Source: Cryptomeria japonica (taxonomy: Eukaryota; Streptophyta; Pinopsida; Cupressales; Cupressaceae). From it: a stretch of 64,000 nucleotides of DNA. Shown piece after piece: positions 11,785-23,307 of this stretch (position 1 is the stretch's first letter; every line of letters begins with the position of its first letter). The translations under genes were made by a program, and so were the position numbers. Where the stretch lies: positions 718,973,867 through 719,037,866 of the forward strand of contig NC_081413.1 of the NCBI RefSeq assembly GCF_030272615.1, given 5' to 3'. The notes under the pieces are model-generated. The model saw nothing but the letters and a program-made list of their open reading frames with translations. It made no database searches and was not told the DNA's origin.

Positions 11785-12273
11785 TGTAGTCACATAAATC
11801 TGTCCATTTTAATTAAATGAATATTTCGTATTTATTTCATTAAAAATCCACTAGCCACCAATTAATTAAATTAATATTTAATTAATTCATCCCCAAACAT
11901 TCTTCTATTAATTAAATAAATTATTCAATTTATTTTAATTAATTCATTAAACCAAATACAAATCAATTAAATAAATAAAATCAATTTATTTAATTAAATC
12001 CCCCTTTTCCTCTTTTAAATAAATTAAATAAAACATTTATTTAAATCATTATCCCCCACCCCACTTGCATTTTCCTACAAATGCAACTTGCACACATTTA
12101 TTGAAATAAATGAATTTTTATTTTAAATAAAATCCTATTTTCCCTCACCCACCAAATCCACTTGCAAAATCTAATTCCCTTCTAGATTCTTCTAACCCCT
12201 TCCTAATTAGCCTAATCCATCCCCTAATTATTGTCACATTCCTAAGCAAAATGGAGTCACTTCTCAAAGCCTA

Positions 12274-12405
12274 AAAGTCTTTGATAACCATTAAAGGTTT
12301 TCAACCTTCAACCACTTAAATCCTCAAAGTCTTTGATAGCCATTAAAAGCTTCCAACTTTCAACCACTTAATCCACAAAGTCTCCAATAACCATTAATGG
12401 TTAAC
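12274..12405 (+). repeat. ~51-bp tandem repeat in element A LTR, about 2.5 units
   Basis: Units start at the AAAGTCT words at 12,274, 12,326 and 12,377. Shared words include GATAACCATTAA and CAACCACTTAA. It lies in U3, upstream of the TATA box. Confidence 0.75.
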
Positions 12406-12763
12406 CCAAACCCTCCTACATAGTTAAAACATTTGTTTTGACTCAACCTCTACCCAACCCAAGGGTCTCATCAAGCCTTTAATGCTTTGACCATGATTAT
12501 CTCTTAATCATTTGCACAAAGGTTTATCCTTGCATTAACTCTTAATCCAGTGGGTAATCCTAATTTAGACTTGACCCTTAGCCTTTAGATAACCATGAGG
12601 TCTTCTCAAGCCTTTAATGCCTCCAACCTCTTCTCTCAACCCAATCCTGTGTTGACACTTGTCACTATTTCATTGGTGCAAATTGTGCACATGGATCCCC
12701 AACTTTCAAGCTTGACCCTTGATTAAACCTTTCAATCCTGGCCATCCATTGCTCCATTTTTCC

Positions 12764-12772
12764 TATAAATAG
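12764..12772 (+). promoter_or_regulatory. TATA box in element A LTR
   Basis: TATAAATAG in the right half of the LTR, at the expected U3 position; transcription would start about 30 bases downstream. Confidence 0.65.
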
Positions 12773-13239
12773 AGCCCATTCCTTCATAATCCAGATCCTG
12801 AAAACTTGTAAGCATTTAGACTATAGCCATTTTAGAGAGCATTTAGCATAAACAATCTAATCTTTTGTCTTTTGGTTAAAATATATCATTTTAGTATTAG
12901 CTTTTCATTTCATGTTTGGAGCTATACTACAATCTCAATCCTCCATAAGCATCCATAGTGCAAAAAGCTGCTGAGAGCTACACTATTTTGGAACTTGGAG
13001 AGGAGAGGAACAAGGGAGAAAGGAGCTAATATCATGTTAAGAGATAGTTGGAGATATCTCATTGTCTTACTTCTTTAGTTATATTCATTAGCATGTTTTT
13101 AGTGTCTCCTTTGGAATGCCTTCATAGATTTAGTCTTTGATTGATTAACTCTAACATCTTGTGTGTTTTGTGTTGTTTGATCTTAGACTAACCTTGTGTC
13201 ATTTAGGAGGGCATCAAGAGTCATTTTACAACTTGTCAA

Positions 13240-13440
13240 GTTGGCTTACAATGATTTTACAATAATAAACAAAATATATTAATAACAAAAATCCTGTCGG
13301 CTTTTGTGCTGGTATGCTTCCTTTCACTGCCAGTGTCAGTGATGTGAGTGCCGGTGATGTGAGTGCCGGTGTAGAGTCTGATCTTGCTAGTGCCGGTATA
13401 ATGGCTTGCCGATGTCATAGGATTGTAAGGTTGCCATCAA
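13240..13440 (-). mobile_element. Antisense fragment of a Sirevirus-like LTR (C/L family)
   Basis: Read on the - strand it starts TGATGGCAAC (cf. TGTTGGCAAC at 31,405) and shares ACCGGCA, GCCGACA and ATTGTAAGCCAAC with the LTR pieces at 31,095-31,405 and 63,240-63,300. A 15-bp direct repeat with core CACCGGCACTCACAT lies inside. The first ~40 codons of the apparent ORF that begins at 13,314 are only this repeat. Confidence 0.65.
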
Positions 13441-14348
13441 TGACAAAACCTTCAATCACCTACAATGTCTCATTGGAGTTTGCATATGCCAACAAGTTCT
13501 TCATTGGTTTACAGATTCAGCAAATGAAAGAAGGTATTTTTATTACCCAGTCCAAGTATGTCAATGAGGTATTGAAGACTTTTGGCATGGAGGAAAGCAA
13601 ACTGGTTGGTACACCAATGGTGACTAGCTATAAACTGACTAAGGAAGATGATTCAACACTGGTGAATGAAAAGGAGTACTGGTCAATTATCAGTAAACTG
13701 CACTATGTGGTGCACAACAGACCAGATATTGCTCATGCAGTGGGCATAGTAGCTCATTTTCAGAAATGTCCAAGAGAATCCCACTTGGTAGCTGTCAAAA
13801 GGATTCTTAGATATCTAAAAGGAACAGTTGATTATAGATTGTGGTATCCATATAATGGTGACTATAATCTGAAGGTATATGCCGATGCCGATTGGGCAAG
13901 TAATGTGGACGATCGAAAAATCACAACTAGTGGAGCATTCTTTCTCAGTGGAAGATTAGTATCATGGACAAGTAAGAAGCAGATCCATATTTCCCAATCT
14001 ATAGCTAAAGCAGAATATGTGATAGCATTTATGAACTGCACTCAAGCAATTTGGATGAAGCATGTATTGGAAGGTTTCAAATTACTTGTATCTGAATCGG
14101 TGAATATATTTTGTGATAGCACAAGTGCAATAAATATTTCCAAGAATCCAGTATTGCATGCTAGAACCAAGCACATTGAACTTAAATATCACTTCTTGAG
14201 AGAGAAAGTTCAAAATAAGGAGGTTGTACTACAACATGTTTCCAGTAAGAAGCAGCTAGTAGATATATTCATTGAGCCCTTATCGAAGACTAAATTTACC
14301 TATTTGAGAGGTGAATTAGGGGTTCTGCCCCTTCATGAAATCAACTAA
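13441..14348 (+). pseudogene. Ty1/copia RT C-terminus and RNase H, 5'-truncated (element B)
   Basis: Starts inside the RT thumb (KFFIGLQIQQMKEGIFITQSK) and runs through RNase H without a stop: YADADWASNVDDRK, LVSWTSKKQ, AKAEYV, IFCDSTSAINISKNP, HARTKHIELKYHF and the end motif VDIFIEPLSK. The N-terminal half of pol (protease, integrase, RT fingers/palm) is missing. Closest relatives in the window are the pols of F (31,406) and K (- strand). The protein lacks the RT active site, so it is dead although its ORF is open. Confidence 0.88.
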
Positions 14349-14604
14349 AGATGTGTGCTCCGCTTCAGTAAAGTACTATAGTGACAAATCTTTCAGGATT
14401 GATGTGTTGAAGGATGCTACTCCTTAGGGGGAGCAGTATAGTAGATATTGGAAGCTTGTGCCTCCACTTTGGCATTGTTGTCAAAGGGGGAGAAGATATC
14501 TGATGTATGGGGAGAAGATATCTGATGTTGAGGATACACTAGTCTATGATGTTTTCAGTTGCAATGCTACACTAAATATTGCCATCTATGCCAAAGGGGG
14601 AGAT
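14349..14604 (+). promoter_or_regulatory. 3' untranslated region of element B with three polypurine tracts
   Basis: Purine runs occur at about 14,427 (TTAGGGGGAGCAG), 14,483 (AAAGGGGGAGAAG) and 14,593-14,603 (AAAGGGGGAGA, adjacent to the LTR). Multiple tracts of this kind are a described Sirevirus feature. Confidence 0.75.
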
Positions 14605-16012
14605 TGTTGGATATCATTGGCATATGATGAACTAGCATGTTGATATGATGATAATGTATGTTGTCATTGATGTCAATAAGTTCAAGTGAATCGGTATGAA
14701 GAGGTAGGAAGAGATACAATGAACCGATGTCAGGGTTTCACTAAGTTTGACTACCAGTTGGTAGTCTTAGCTCTAGGGTTATCAGTTTGGTGATCCAGCT
14801 TGTGCGATGCAATCGATGATACTCAGTGATGAGTTATATAAGAGATGTGAATGAGATCGAGGTGCCACATCATCTTTGTGCGCGTGAAGGATTTCCTTGA
14901 GGATCTTGCATGAGAAGATCGACTGACTTTGAAGTTTACCTTGGGAATGATCATTCTTCTTAGTGGTATGAGAAGAAAGCGTGATGGGTTACTGATTCCC
15001 ATGAGCGGTGATGAAGGAATGATGTAGATTGTCTTGTGATCTATTTGAAATTGTAATACTCTATGCAATGTGTTTGGACAGTCAGGAATGGACCACCTGT
15101 GTTGTAAACCTAAGATTCTTAGGGTTCAGGGTTTATGCTACCAACTTGACTGTTGTCTATAAGGTCAATGATGTTTTTTATTATAAAGTTGTTGGAAAAA
15201 GTTGTGTGTGTATCTGAGTGATGAGATACTTGCCAGACCAGTGAGTGGAGAACTGCAGAGTGCAGTTGCAGTATAGAGGAAATGAAAAGGATCTGCCTTG
15301 GCATGTAGTGTTGTTATTAGATCAGAAGTTTTACCTGTTGTCTTCTAATCATTTCAACAATTGGAAAATCCCTTTACCGATTAGCTTTAACATGCTTATT
15401 ATAAAACTTGTAACCAGGTGACTCAAGATCATTGAGTTCTTCAAATCCTCTAGCGAGGTAACCTTTAACAGGGTTTCAACCTTTAACAGAGTATATAGCC
15501 ATCCCTTAACCGGGTGATCTCTAACAGGATCAGTTCCTAATAGAACCTTATTGTAAAGTCTTTAACCGGACTAGGCTCCTAACAGGGTGAGCTTCAAAAG
15601 AGTTCAAAAACAAGCTTGTGGGTATTCATCCCCACCGTGGTTTTTCCCATTTGGGTTTAAACGTAAAAAAATCTGTGTGTTATGTGTTATGCATTTTTAA
15701 TGTGATGTTTATGAATTATTTGGTTGAAAGATTATGCATGAAGAGTTTTTAGGTTATGGTATTACTAGTATACCACATGCATATGTTTATTGGTGAATTT
15801 GATATCAAGTATTGATCGTATTTGAAGTGTGCAGACTTATCAGTTTATGGTATCTAATGTCTTACTATGTTTAATTGATATTGCCATGGTTAAGTTCAAT
15901 AATGGTGACAACCAGTTTGTATTGCGTTAACTAGATAAGTTGTTGAGAAATTTTTTGCTTGTACTGATTCACCCCCCCTCTCAGTACTGGTTGGGGTATC
16001 TGTTGTTCATCA
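14605..16012 (+). mobile_element. 3' LTR of copia element B
   Basis: Starts TGTTGGATATC right after the purine tract. It contains a possible TATA box (TATATAAG, 14,835-14,842) and the segment CACCGTGGTTTTTCCCATTT shared by all copia-type LTRs here. A C-run (ATTCACCCCCCCTCTCAG, about 15,968) lies near the 3' end. The end at TTCATCA is placed by comparison with the F LTR and could be off by ~10 bp. Confidence 0.8.
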
Positions 16013-16020
16013 TTATTCAT

Positions 16021-16304
16021 CATATTTGACTTAGTTTCTGACATTGTTCCTTAAGAGAATTCTTTTCCTCATCATCCGATTTTTGCAAAAGTTCTTTTTT
16101 GTTGGCTTGAGCAGATGGTAACCTTTCTTGTAGGATAAAAATGAATTCATTTGCAGAAATCAATTCTTCTTGCAATTTCAAGTTCTTCATCCTTTTGGCA
16201 TCATAATCCTCAAGAGCCATCTCAAGTTGCCTCTCCATAGCCATGTTCAAATATTCTGGTTTTAGGATCTTCCTCAAGCAGTTAAATTTCTTCTAAGGTA
16301 CCAA
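16021..16304 (-). pseudogene. Start of a coiled-coil Gag-like ORF (element C)
   Basis: On the - strand, just inside the primer site, an open frame encodes a charged helical protein (MERQLEMALEDYDAKRMKN, then LQEELISANEF). It resembles the N-terminal coiled coil of the E Gag, which also starts just after its primer site. It is cut off at 16,020 by the junction with the B LTR. The first Met of the open stretch is at 16,277. Confidence 0.6.
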
Positions 16305-16316
16305 GCTCTGATACCA
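16305..16316 (-). promoter_or_regulatory. Primer binding site of element C (initiator Met-tRNA type)
   Basis: Reads TGGTATCAGAGC on the - strand, two bases from the LTR end at 16,319. Confidence 0.85.
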
Positions 16317-16318
16317 AT

Positions 16319-16852
16319 TGTTGGGATCCAAGAACATTGAGAGGGGGGGGGGGGTTGAATCAGTATTCTACCAGTATGAACATTTTTTATCCTTTTATAC
16401 CATACACATATAAACCGGTAAACAAGTAAACATATAACAAGAAGCAAATAAACCATCCACATAAATGAACACCATAACACAAAATTTATATGTGGAAAAC
16501 CTCAAAGAGGAAAAACCATGGTGGGATTTGTGACCCACAATATCAATTCACTAGCCATATGAAAAGATATTACATATAATAGGGGCCTACACATGCAGGA
16601 AGGCGTAGTCCCTAGAGAATACTATTCATCACTAAAGAGCCTCATTGACTACAATCTTTCTGCTAAAGTAAATTACTGAAAATGAACTCAAGAATGCATC
16701 TGCTATGCCAAATAGAGTACCGGTTCTGGCTATGCTTTGTACTGGTTCATAAACCCTGAACTACTATCGATATCTCTTCTCCTCCAAGAATATTTTATCA
16801 AGATATCTACAGATCATTGCATTATATAATATATCATACAAAATGATCTTCA
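16319..16852 (-). mobile_element. 5' LTR of element C, 3' part (interrupted by E)
   Basis: On the - strand the LTR ends in a C-run, then GTTCTTGGATCCCAACA, matching the end of the L LTR at 63,930. The remaining 5' part is at 31,095-31,405, beyond element E. Together they make an ~845-bp LTR, close to the 920-bp L LTR. Confidence 0.82.
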
Positions 16853-17666
16853 TGATGAATACTAAGAGGGGGGGTGAATTAGTATACCAAAAAATACTGT
16901 AAACAAAATTCTAAATAGTTTAGCAAATAATCGGTACAAAAGATTCACTAAAAAACCGGTTAAGATACATGAAAACCAAACAGAAAACAAAGCATTCACC
17001 CACAAGAGCACAATCACCATAACACAAGATATTTGACATGGAAACCCAAATGGGAAAAACCACGGTGAGAAAAAACTCACAAGTAACTATTTGTAGAATA
17101 GAAACCAGACCGGTTATGGTCATACAATGTTCTTCACTAGAATAGATCCTATTAGGAATCTAGATCTCTGTTAGGAGATAAGTCCTATTAAAGGCTACCT
17201 TGTTGGAGGATTTCAGACCCACAATTGTGAACCACCTTGTTAGAGGATTTACAAAGGCTTTGCTGGTCCTACCCGGTTAAGGGTTTCAGACTTGTCGAAG
17301 ATGTGAATAATCAACAAGTGAGTGATGTAGCAAATATCACAGTCTACTTAATTAGATCCTTGATAACTCATTGTTAATGCATTTCAACATTACTTCAGTC
17401 TTCAATAACTCCACACTCCAACTCTTCACACAGACCTAATCTACTCTACAATGATCTCACATAACCTCTTCTATCACACATTTCACATACATATCTCTCT
17501 CAAACCCTAGACATGATGTCCTTATAAAGGAATCTGATTTCATGTCGGTCCAATAGGATTAGACTACAAGTTCCTAGGTTCAGTGCATCTAGACACATTT
17601 GGTAACATGACACAAAATCACCCCCAAAGTGTCAGTGGATGATAATTCATCAGACATTATAGAAAT
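16853..17666 (-). mobile_element. 3' LTR of element E, 3' part
   Basis: Collinear with 29,957-30,770 of the E 5' LTR: G-run with GTGAATTAGTATACC, then the CATGATGTCCTTATAAAGG promoter segment. It stops at the GAAAT target site where D entered; the rest resumes at 24,413. Confidence 0.87.
17662..17666. repeat. Target-site duplication of D, left copy
   Basis: GAAAT, followed at once by the LTR start TGTTGGC. The identical right copy is 24,408-24,412, and the E 5' LTR shows the uninterrupted site (CAGAAATACCG near 30,760). Confidence 0.9.
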
Positions 17667-18695
17667 TGTTGGCATTTTTGATGTTCATGTTGTGATTGTC
17701 ATTGATGGAAACACACTTGCATTAAGATCCTCTTCATATGTGTGAGTTAGAGCACAACCGGTATTTGTTCCAACCGGTATGTTGTATTATAGTCTTTAGA
17801 CTATTGATGTTTTGTAGAATGTGTTTACCGGTCTGAAGCAGCATGTCGACCCCAAGCGGTTCGTGGATACCAAGTGGTATGAGGGATTAAAGCGGCATAA
17901 CAGATTTTTACTAGTCTTCATTTTGGCAAACCGACAACTAATATTTTGTATGAACCGGTAATACTCTGTGATGAGTTACCATCCACCGATCATTTGACAG
18001 TGCCGACTCTCTAGCAGTGCTTTTTGTGTCATGTTACCAGATATGTCCAGATGCATTGAACCTAGGAAATTGTATTGTAATCCTATTGGACATACATGAA
18101 ATTAGATTCCTTTATAAGGACATCATGTCTAGGATTCTAAGGTTGTTGTTGTTGAGGTTGATGTTGTTGTTAGGGTTCAAGGTAACTGAAGAGTTAGAGA
18201 GAGTATGAATGTGTAGAAGACTGAAGTAATGTTGTAATGCATTAAGATTGAGCTATCAAGGATCTAACCAAGCAATCTGTGCTATTTGCTAGATCACTCA
18301 ATTGTTGATTACTCTCATCTTCGACAAGTCTGTAGCCCTTAACCAGGTAGGCCCAAAAGCCTCTTGTAAATCCTCTAACAAGGTGGTTCACATCTGTGGA
18401 TCTAAAATCCTCTAGCAAGGTAGTCTTTAATCGGACTTATCTCCTAATAGAGATTGAGATTCCTAACAGGATCTATTCTGGTAAAGAACGTTGTAAGACC
18501 TTAACCAGTCTGGTTTCTATTCTGTAGATAGTTACTTTTGAGTTCCATCTCATCGTGGTTTTTCCCATTTGGTTTTCCACGTCAAAATCTCTTGTGTTAT
18601 GGTGTTTGTGCTTCTGTGGGTGAATGCATTTTTAGCTATTTGGTTTGCATGTTTGTTAATTGGTTTGTCTACTAAATTGTTTTATTGGTTTTACC
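17667..18695 (+). mobile_element. 5' LTR of element D, 3' end deleted
   Basis: Collinear with the 3' LTR at 23,308 onward but breaks off near 18,695, about 80 bp before the LTR end, and joins mid-gag. It contains TATAAGG at 18,113-18,119 as a likely TATA box. Confidence 0.87.
18113..18119 (+). promoter_or_regulatory. TATA box in D 5' LTR
   Basis: TATAAGG in the conserved segment TTCCTTTATAAGGACATCAT. The same word is at 23,754-23,760 in the D 3' LTR and on the - strand at about 30,613-30,619 in the E 5' LTR. Confidence 0.6.
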
Positions 18696-19197
18696 GAGTA
18701 ACTGTTGTGCTTTCAACAAGTATGGGCATAGAGCATTTGAATGTAGGTCTGTCATGAATGACACTAGAAGATATCCTCATATGACCCAAGGAGTTGGTCC
18801 CGAACCTTTTGTGAACCGAAATCACAACCAGTTTAATGTCTTCAATCATCAGCCAAGAAGCGGTGGCTATCAAGAAGCAACCGGATGGAGAGCAAACTGT
18901 ATGATCTGTCATGGTCATACTACTGCAACATGCAGAAGGAAGAATGGAAACATGAACAATGGACCTTGGATAGCACCTGGATTGGTCTGCTATCACTGCA
19001 ACAAATTGGGTCACATTGCCAGATTCTGTAGATCAAGAAAGAACATATCTGATGATATACCAGTCACTCCGGAAGGAGACATTGATGTTGACACCGTTCA
19101 AGCAGATATGAACAAAACTTGGAAGAAGAAACCAGTGGTGTTACAAGAGGAACCGGTTTCTGCACCTAGTGTGGAAATATCGGAACCGACAAACTAA
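18696..19197 (+). pseudogene. Gag-like zinc-knuckle protein, C-terminal part (element D)
   Basis: Three knuckle-like segments are visible: a degraded one with FNKYGHRAFEC, a shortened CMICHGHTTATC and an intact CYHCNKLGHIARFC. The tail TPEGDIDVDTVQADMNKTWK matches the E Gag C-terminus. The N-terminal coiled coil and first knuckle were lost in the deletion that fused LTR to gag, so the Met at 18,685 is an LTR artefact. It ends at TAA 19,195-19,197. The product would be an RNA-binding Gag acting in virus-like particles; that is inference. Confidence 0.8.
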
Positions 19198-19647
19198 GCC
19201 TCAGAAAAGCTTAAAGGGAGCAAACGGAGAAATGTTTCGAACCCCCGATTTACACCAATAAAAGACCTTAATTGGTATGTGATACCTGTTGCTTGGTAGA
19301 AGACCGGAAATGGTAAAAAGGCAAATTAGGGTTTATGCCCTAATAGAGGAGCATTAATGGTGGTAGGTGAGATATTTTTAAAGGCATTTTTCAAATCATT
19401 TCTCACTATCTGTTTTCGAGCGAAGAAATTTTTTTCAAAGAGCAGAGCGACGAAAAGGCGATTTGAGCTGAGATCTTGAGAAATTGACAAACCGCGAAGG
19501 AGATTCAAATTCAAATTGCAAACGGTCAAGTAGAGAACACAAAGCGGTGATTCAGCAACCGACGGAGTGTGGAGTGAAGGAGAATTAGAAAGCCCCAAAT
19601 TCACGTGTTTTAAAAAGGTATTTCTCGAAGTTCTTAAAGTTTCTATC
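19198..19647 (+). other. Spacer between Gag and ORF2 in element D
   Basis: No ORF is seen. It is alignable with the E spacer (28,215-28,574) and with the L leader through AAATTAGGGTTT. It resembles a plant 5' untranslated region leading to a good start context (TCTATCATGGCT). Confidence 0.55.
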
Positions 19648-22600
19648 ATGGCTTCTGCATCTCATACCAGTTCTAGTGCATCTATTGAATCTAAAAGTTT
19701 TATTCAATGAAAGTCCAAGTATAATGCTCTATCACAAGTTCCAGCTGGTGAGATAGTAGAAGAGGGAATTTCTGACTACATAGAGTGCAAGATTGAAGAC
19801 CTAGGGTCTCTAGCTATCCACTCCCAGTTAGGTTTGTTTTGTGGCAAGGATAAGAAAATCAAACTGGAGTATAATATCTTGGAGAAGAAGAAACTCCACA
19901 ATGTTGTCTACTTCCTAGAAGATTTTACAGAAGATCACATAAGGATCATTTTGAGTAGAGTCCATAGTGACAAGATGTACCTGGAGAGGACGCATGATAT
20001 TACACTGTAGGCAATTCATGTAATCACCGGTTTATGCAACATAGGGGAAGTACCAGCCCTAAGGACAATAAGCAAAACTAAAATGACAAGGCTCACCAGT
20101 TCAGTGAGTGACTCATGAGGCATGACAATCAACTCCATCAAGGATGATCTAGTTAAGTATGCCTGCATGGTGATAGGATACTAGACATTCTCTACCAGTA
20201 GAATTAACTCTGTATATGCTGCAGTGGTAAATGCCGCTTACCGGATGATTAAGGAGGACACATCATTTGACCTATCACCGGTATGTAGAGGCAACTCCTG
20301 TCAAACCTGAAGTCAATCAAATAGGATAATGCACAAAGGTTTAAGTTTGGACAACTACTGGTCAGGTTGTTCTTTTACTTTCAAGGATACTTTCCAGGAG
20401 TAGGAGATGTCCAGTGGTCTCCTGACCAACCAGTAACCAAGCAAATCAAGGAGAGCATTCAAGCAATTGGAACCAGTTACCCTAATGTTCTGAACAAGTA
20501 TTTTGATGAGTTCAGATGAAAAATGAGCCAAAGGATGAGGATCTCAGGTGATATCATCAAGAAATATAAAGATGACATCTGCTTCACCATCCAAGTAGAT
20601 AAATGCATAATGGAGGCTGTTGAGCCTAGATAGGAAGAAGTAGAGCCAATGGGCTATGAGGTGATGTACGATATGCTGGAAGGGTATGCCTCTACCCTTA
20701 TTGCCTCGCTGCTTGATCCTAAGGTGAAGAGAACTGGCACCTACCTAGAGAGGATAGCACCGGTTGAGGAACCACCAACAATGAAAGAAAAGGAACCGGT
20801 AGTGAAGAAGGCAAAGGCAGTGCCTACAACATCCACACCGGTTACTACTGGAACTCCAAAAGTGACCAAGTGATCACCAGCCAAGAAGAAACCAAAAGCT
20901 ACACCGACTAAAGTATTCTAGAGAAAGAGGAAGACAAGGAACACCTCTCCAGACTCAGAAGAAACCTTGTCTGAGGAAAAGCCACAAAAAACATGTCAAA
21001 CAAAGAGGAAGACAAAGGATGAACCGACATCATCTGCACCGGTAAATATAGATATCTCTTCCTATAAACCTTTGACACATTGTCAAATAACAATAAAGAA
21101 TATTAGGAGAAAAGTGATAAATGACTTACTTGAGTGTTTTGATGACTTCAATGAGGATGAAAAGAAAGCAGTTGAAAAGGAAATAATTCAGTATTTATGT
21201 ATTAATGATCGGTCGCCCTCAGAGATCAAATCTCAGACATTGGATTCTCTATATATGTCATTAGATAATAAATGGCGCATTGCCATAGAAAAGGAATAGG
21301 AAATTAAGGAGAAAGTTTTTGCTCAGTACTTTCCCAACCTGTCAAATTCTGAATTATTTGATGTTATTGACCAAAATAAAGGTCTCTTCTTCACTAGAAG
21401 AAGAAGACTCTGGCTATTAGAAGGAAGAGTTGATGATGTCGAAAAGGACACTCATCAGTATATGGTAACCACTGTCCAGACTTGCAAAGCACATCTAGCC
21501 AACTGGCAAGCTGAGAAAGAACCGGTTATATCCAAACTGGATGAAGCATTTATGATGAAGGAAATCTGGTTGTTGAACCAATCGACACCATTGATGTCGA
21601 TGCTTTGGATGCTGAGGATGTTACCCAAGAGATACCATCTGAGGCAACAAGACAAGAGCATCAGGCTGAACAAGAGAAGAAAGCTGAGGATAGACAGGAA
21701 GCGGCAAAGGAAGAGGCCAAGCAGAGGAAGAAGGATGAAGAAGAGAAGCGGAAAAAGGAAGAAGAAGAGAAGCAGAAAAAGGATGAAGAGGAGAAAAAGA
21801 AGAAAGATGAAGAGGAGAAGAAGAAGAAGGAAGAAGAAGAAAAGAAGAAAAAGGATGAAGAGGAGAAAAAGAAGAAGGAAGAAGAAGAAAAGAAGAAAAA
21901 GGATGAAGAGGAGAAAAAGAAGAAAGATGAAGAGGAGAAGAAGAAGAAGGAAACTGAGAGGAAAAATAAGGAAGAAGAAGATAAGGAATAGGAGAAGAAA
22001 AAGGAAGAAGAAAAGAAAAAGGCTGAGGAAGACAAGGAAGTAGAGAAGAGGAGAGAAGCAGAGAAGAAGAAAGCAGAAGAGGACAAGGTAGGAGAAGCGG
22101 CGAAGAGCACCCAGATGGAGACTCCGAAGGCAACTGGGAGTCAAGCTAAACCTGCTAATCTCACCAGTCCTATAGATCTCTAGTTTGCAAGTGAAACGGA
22201 GCTAATGTAGAGCATTAAGGTAGCTCAAGAGCGCCTTGAAATCATTCGATGGAAGAAGGAGCAGGATGTAATCCAAGCAGCTATGGATATGCTTACCAGT
22301 TTGATACCTGGTACAAATCTTCCAAACACCGATTCATCACTAGCTAGACTTAAGCTCCTATGCACAGTAGTAGATGATCAGGTGTAGAGCCTTGAAGAGG
22401 CAGCAGAGGCTAATGTCAAGAAGGAGCATCAAAAAGCTCTTGATATAGCTCTGGTGAAGAAGTTGAATGAGCTCCGGACTGAACTAAAGAAAGAACAAAA
22501 GGATATAAGGGATGCTTTGGATGAGGGAAATCTGCTACTTAGCAAAATCTCTCAACCCCATCTATTCTATGATGATGTGCTAGCTTAGAAGAAAAAGCTT

Positions 22601-22981
22601 CAAATAGACTTACAGTCCTACATGAGCACATTCAAGATGCCTTATGATTCCTTTGCAACTTATGGGCAAACCGTTCACTGGTTTCACATCCAGTCAGCCA
22701 AAATGGAGCACGAGATCAGCACACGGTCTAGAGATTTGTAGGAGCTATAACTGGTTCTACTCCCACATCTACAAATCCTTCAGAAGTGTTATCTGAACCT
22801 GGATGCCTTGATAGTTACATAGGAGATGAGCATAGTTGATGCCATGGAAGAACAGGTCTCCCAGATGCAAATAGAGGAAGAAGTAGCCACCTCCCTACTT
22901 GAGTCCTGGTCTCTATCGATGAAACAATTCTTGCAGGACTATAAATCTATTTTTGACAAGTATTATTCCTTGTTGTCATAA
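19648..22981 (+). pseudogene. ORF2 of unknown function (element D copy, decayed)
   Basis: From ATG 19,648 to TAA 22,979-22,981, aligning along its length with E ORF2. Conserved blocks: KYNALSQ, YIECKIEDLGSL, KLHNVVYFLEDFTEDHIRII, VKYACMVIGY, RMIKEDTSFDL; then a Lys-rich nuclear-signal-like stretch near 20,880-21,030; then NIDISSYKPLTHCQ and LDNKWRIAI; then a Lys/Glu run (21,640-22,110); then a C-terminal helical region (MKQFLQDYKSIFDKYYSLLS). Numerous stops and at least one net frameshift make it dead. I do not recognise the family. It has no RT, integrase or protease motif. The Lys/Glu run and tail are probably coiled coil. Confidence 0.7.
21640..22110 (+). repeat. Lys/Glu-coding purine repeat inside D ORF2
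   Basis: Imperfect 30- and 15-bp units of GAAGAGGAGAAAAAGAAG type, encoding DEEEKKKK-like runs. The pyrimidine-rich complementary strand gives long Ser/Phe/Leu ORFs that are artefacts. Confidence 0.9.
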
Positions 22982-23307
22982 ACTTTTATTATTTAATATC
23001 AAATGGAAATAGGGTTGTTCAACAGTACTTTGTTATTGTTGGCAAAGGGGGAGAAGTACTCTATCTATTTTGGAGAAGTATAGGGGAGAAGTATCTGGAT
23101 TTAAAAAATTTCTATATGCTTTGATATATGCTCTAATATCTCAATGTTTATGCTCTATATGCAAAATTGTTATACATCATATTGTTAAAGGGATAGTGTA
23201 TATGCTTAGGGGGAGCAATTTTGCTAATGGCATGTTTTTGTTGTAAAACACTTAGATGTCAAAATTTTATTTTCCTAAGTGTTGCCATCAATGCCAAAGG
23301 GGGAGAT
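22982..23307 (+). promoter_or_regulatory. 3' untranslated region of D with polypurine tracts
   Basis: Purine runs at about 23,043 (AAAGGGGGAGAAG), 23,208 (TTAGGGGGAGCAA) and 23,296-23,306 (AAAGGGGGAGA), the last adjacent to the 3' LTR at 23,308. The layout is as in the autonomous copia elements B, F and K. Confidence 0.78.

Larger units (their letters stand above)
1..13235 (+). mobile_element. Ty3/gypsy Tat-lineage LTR retrotransposon, 5' part outside window (element A)
   Basis: Domain order gag C-terminus, aspartic protease, RT, RNase H, second (archaeal-type) RNase H, integrase is what is known for the Tat lineage (Ogre, Grande, RIRE2 relatives). A long 3' region follows, with an antisense plant-mobile-domain pseudogene, tandem repeats, a purine tract at 11,772-11,780 and a 3' LTR from 11,785. 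The 5' LTR, primer site and gag N-terminus lie left of the window. The exact 3' LTR end is not resolved; it lies near 13.23 kb, where an unrelated antisense LTR scrap starts. Confidence 0.9.
11785..13235 (+). mobile_element. 3' LTR of Tat element A
   Basis: Starts TGTAGTCACATAAATC directly after the purine tract. It is AT-rich, with ATTAATTAAA-type words, internal ~51-bp repeats, a TATA box at 12,764 and a downstream R/U5-like segment. The right end is uncertain (about 13,228-13,250) because the 5' LTR is not in the window. Confidence 0.75.

Noticed and set aside
11506-11789. Small ORFs on both strands near the element A LTR
   Set aside because: Pyrimidine-rich untranslated sequence; no homology seen and no conserved start context.
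13314-13440. N-terminal extension of the copia ORF
   Set aside because: It translates an antisense LTR repeat (VSAGDVSAG from a 15-bp repeat), not pol.
21455-22144. Long - strand ORFs (Leu/Phe/Ser-rich) opposite D ORF2
   Set aside because: They are the complement of the Lys/Glu-coding purine repeat; simple composition and no homologue in E or L.
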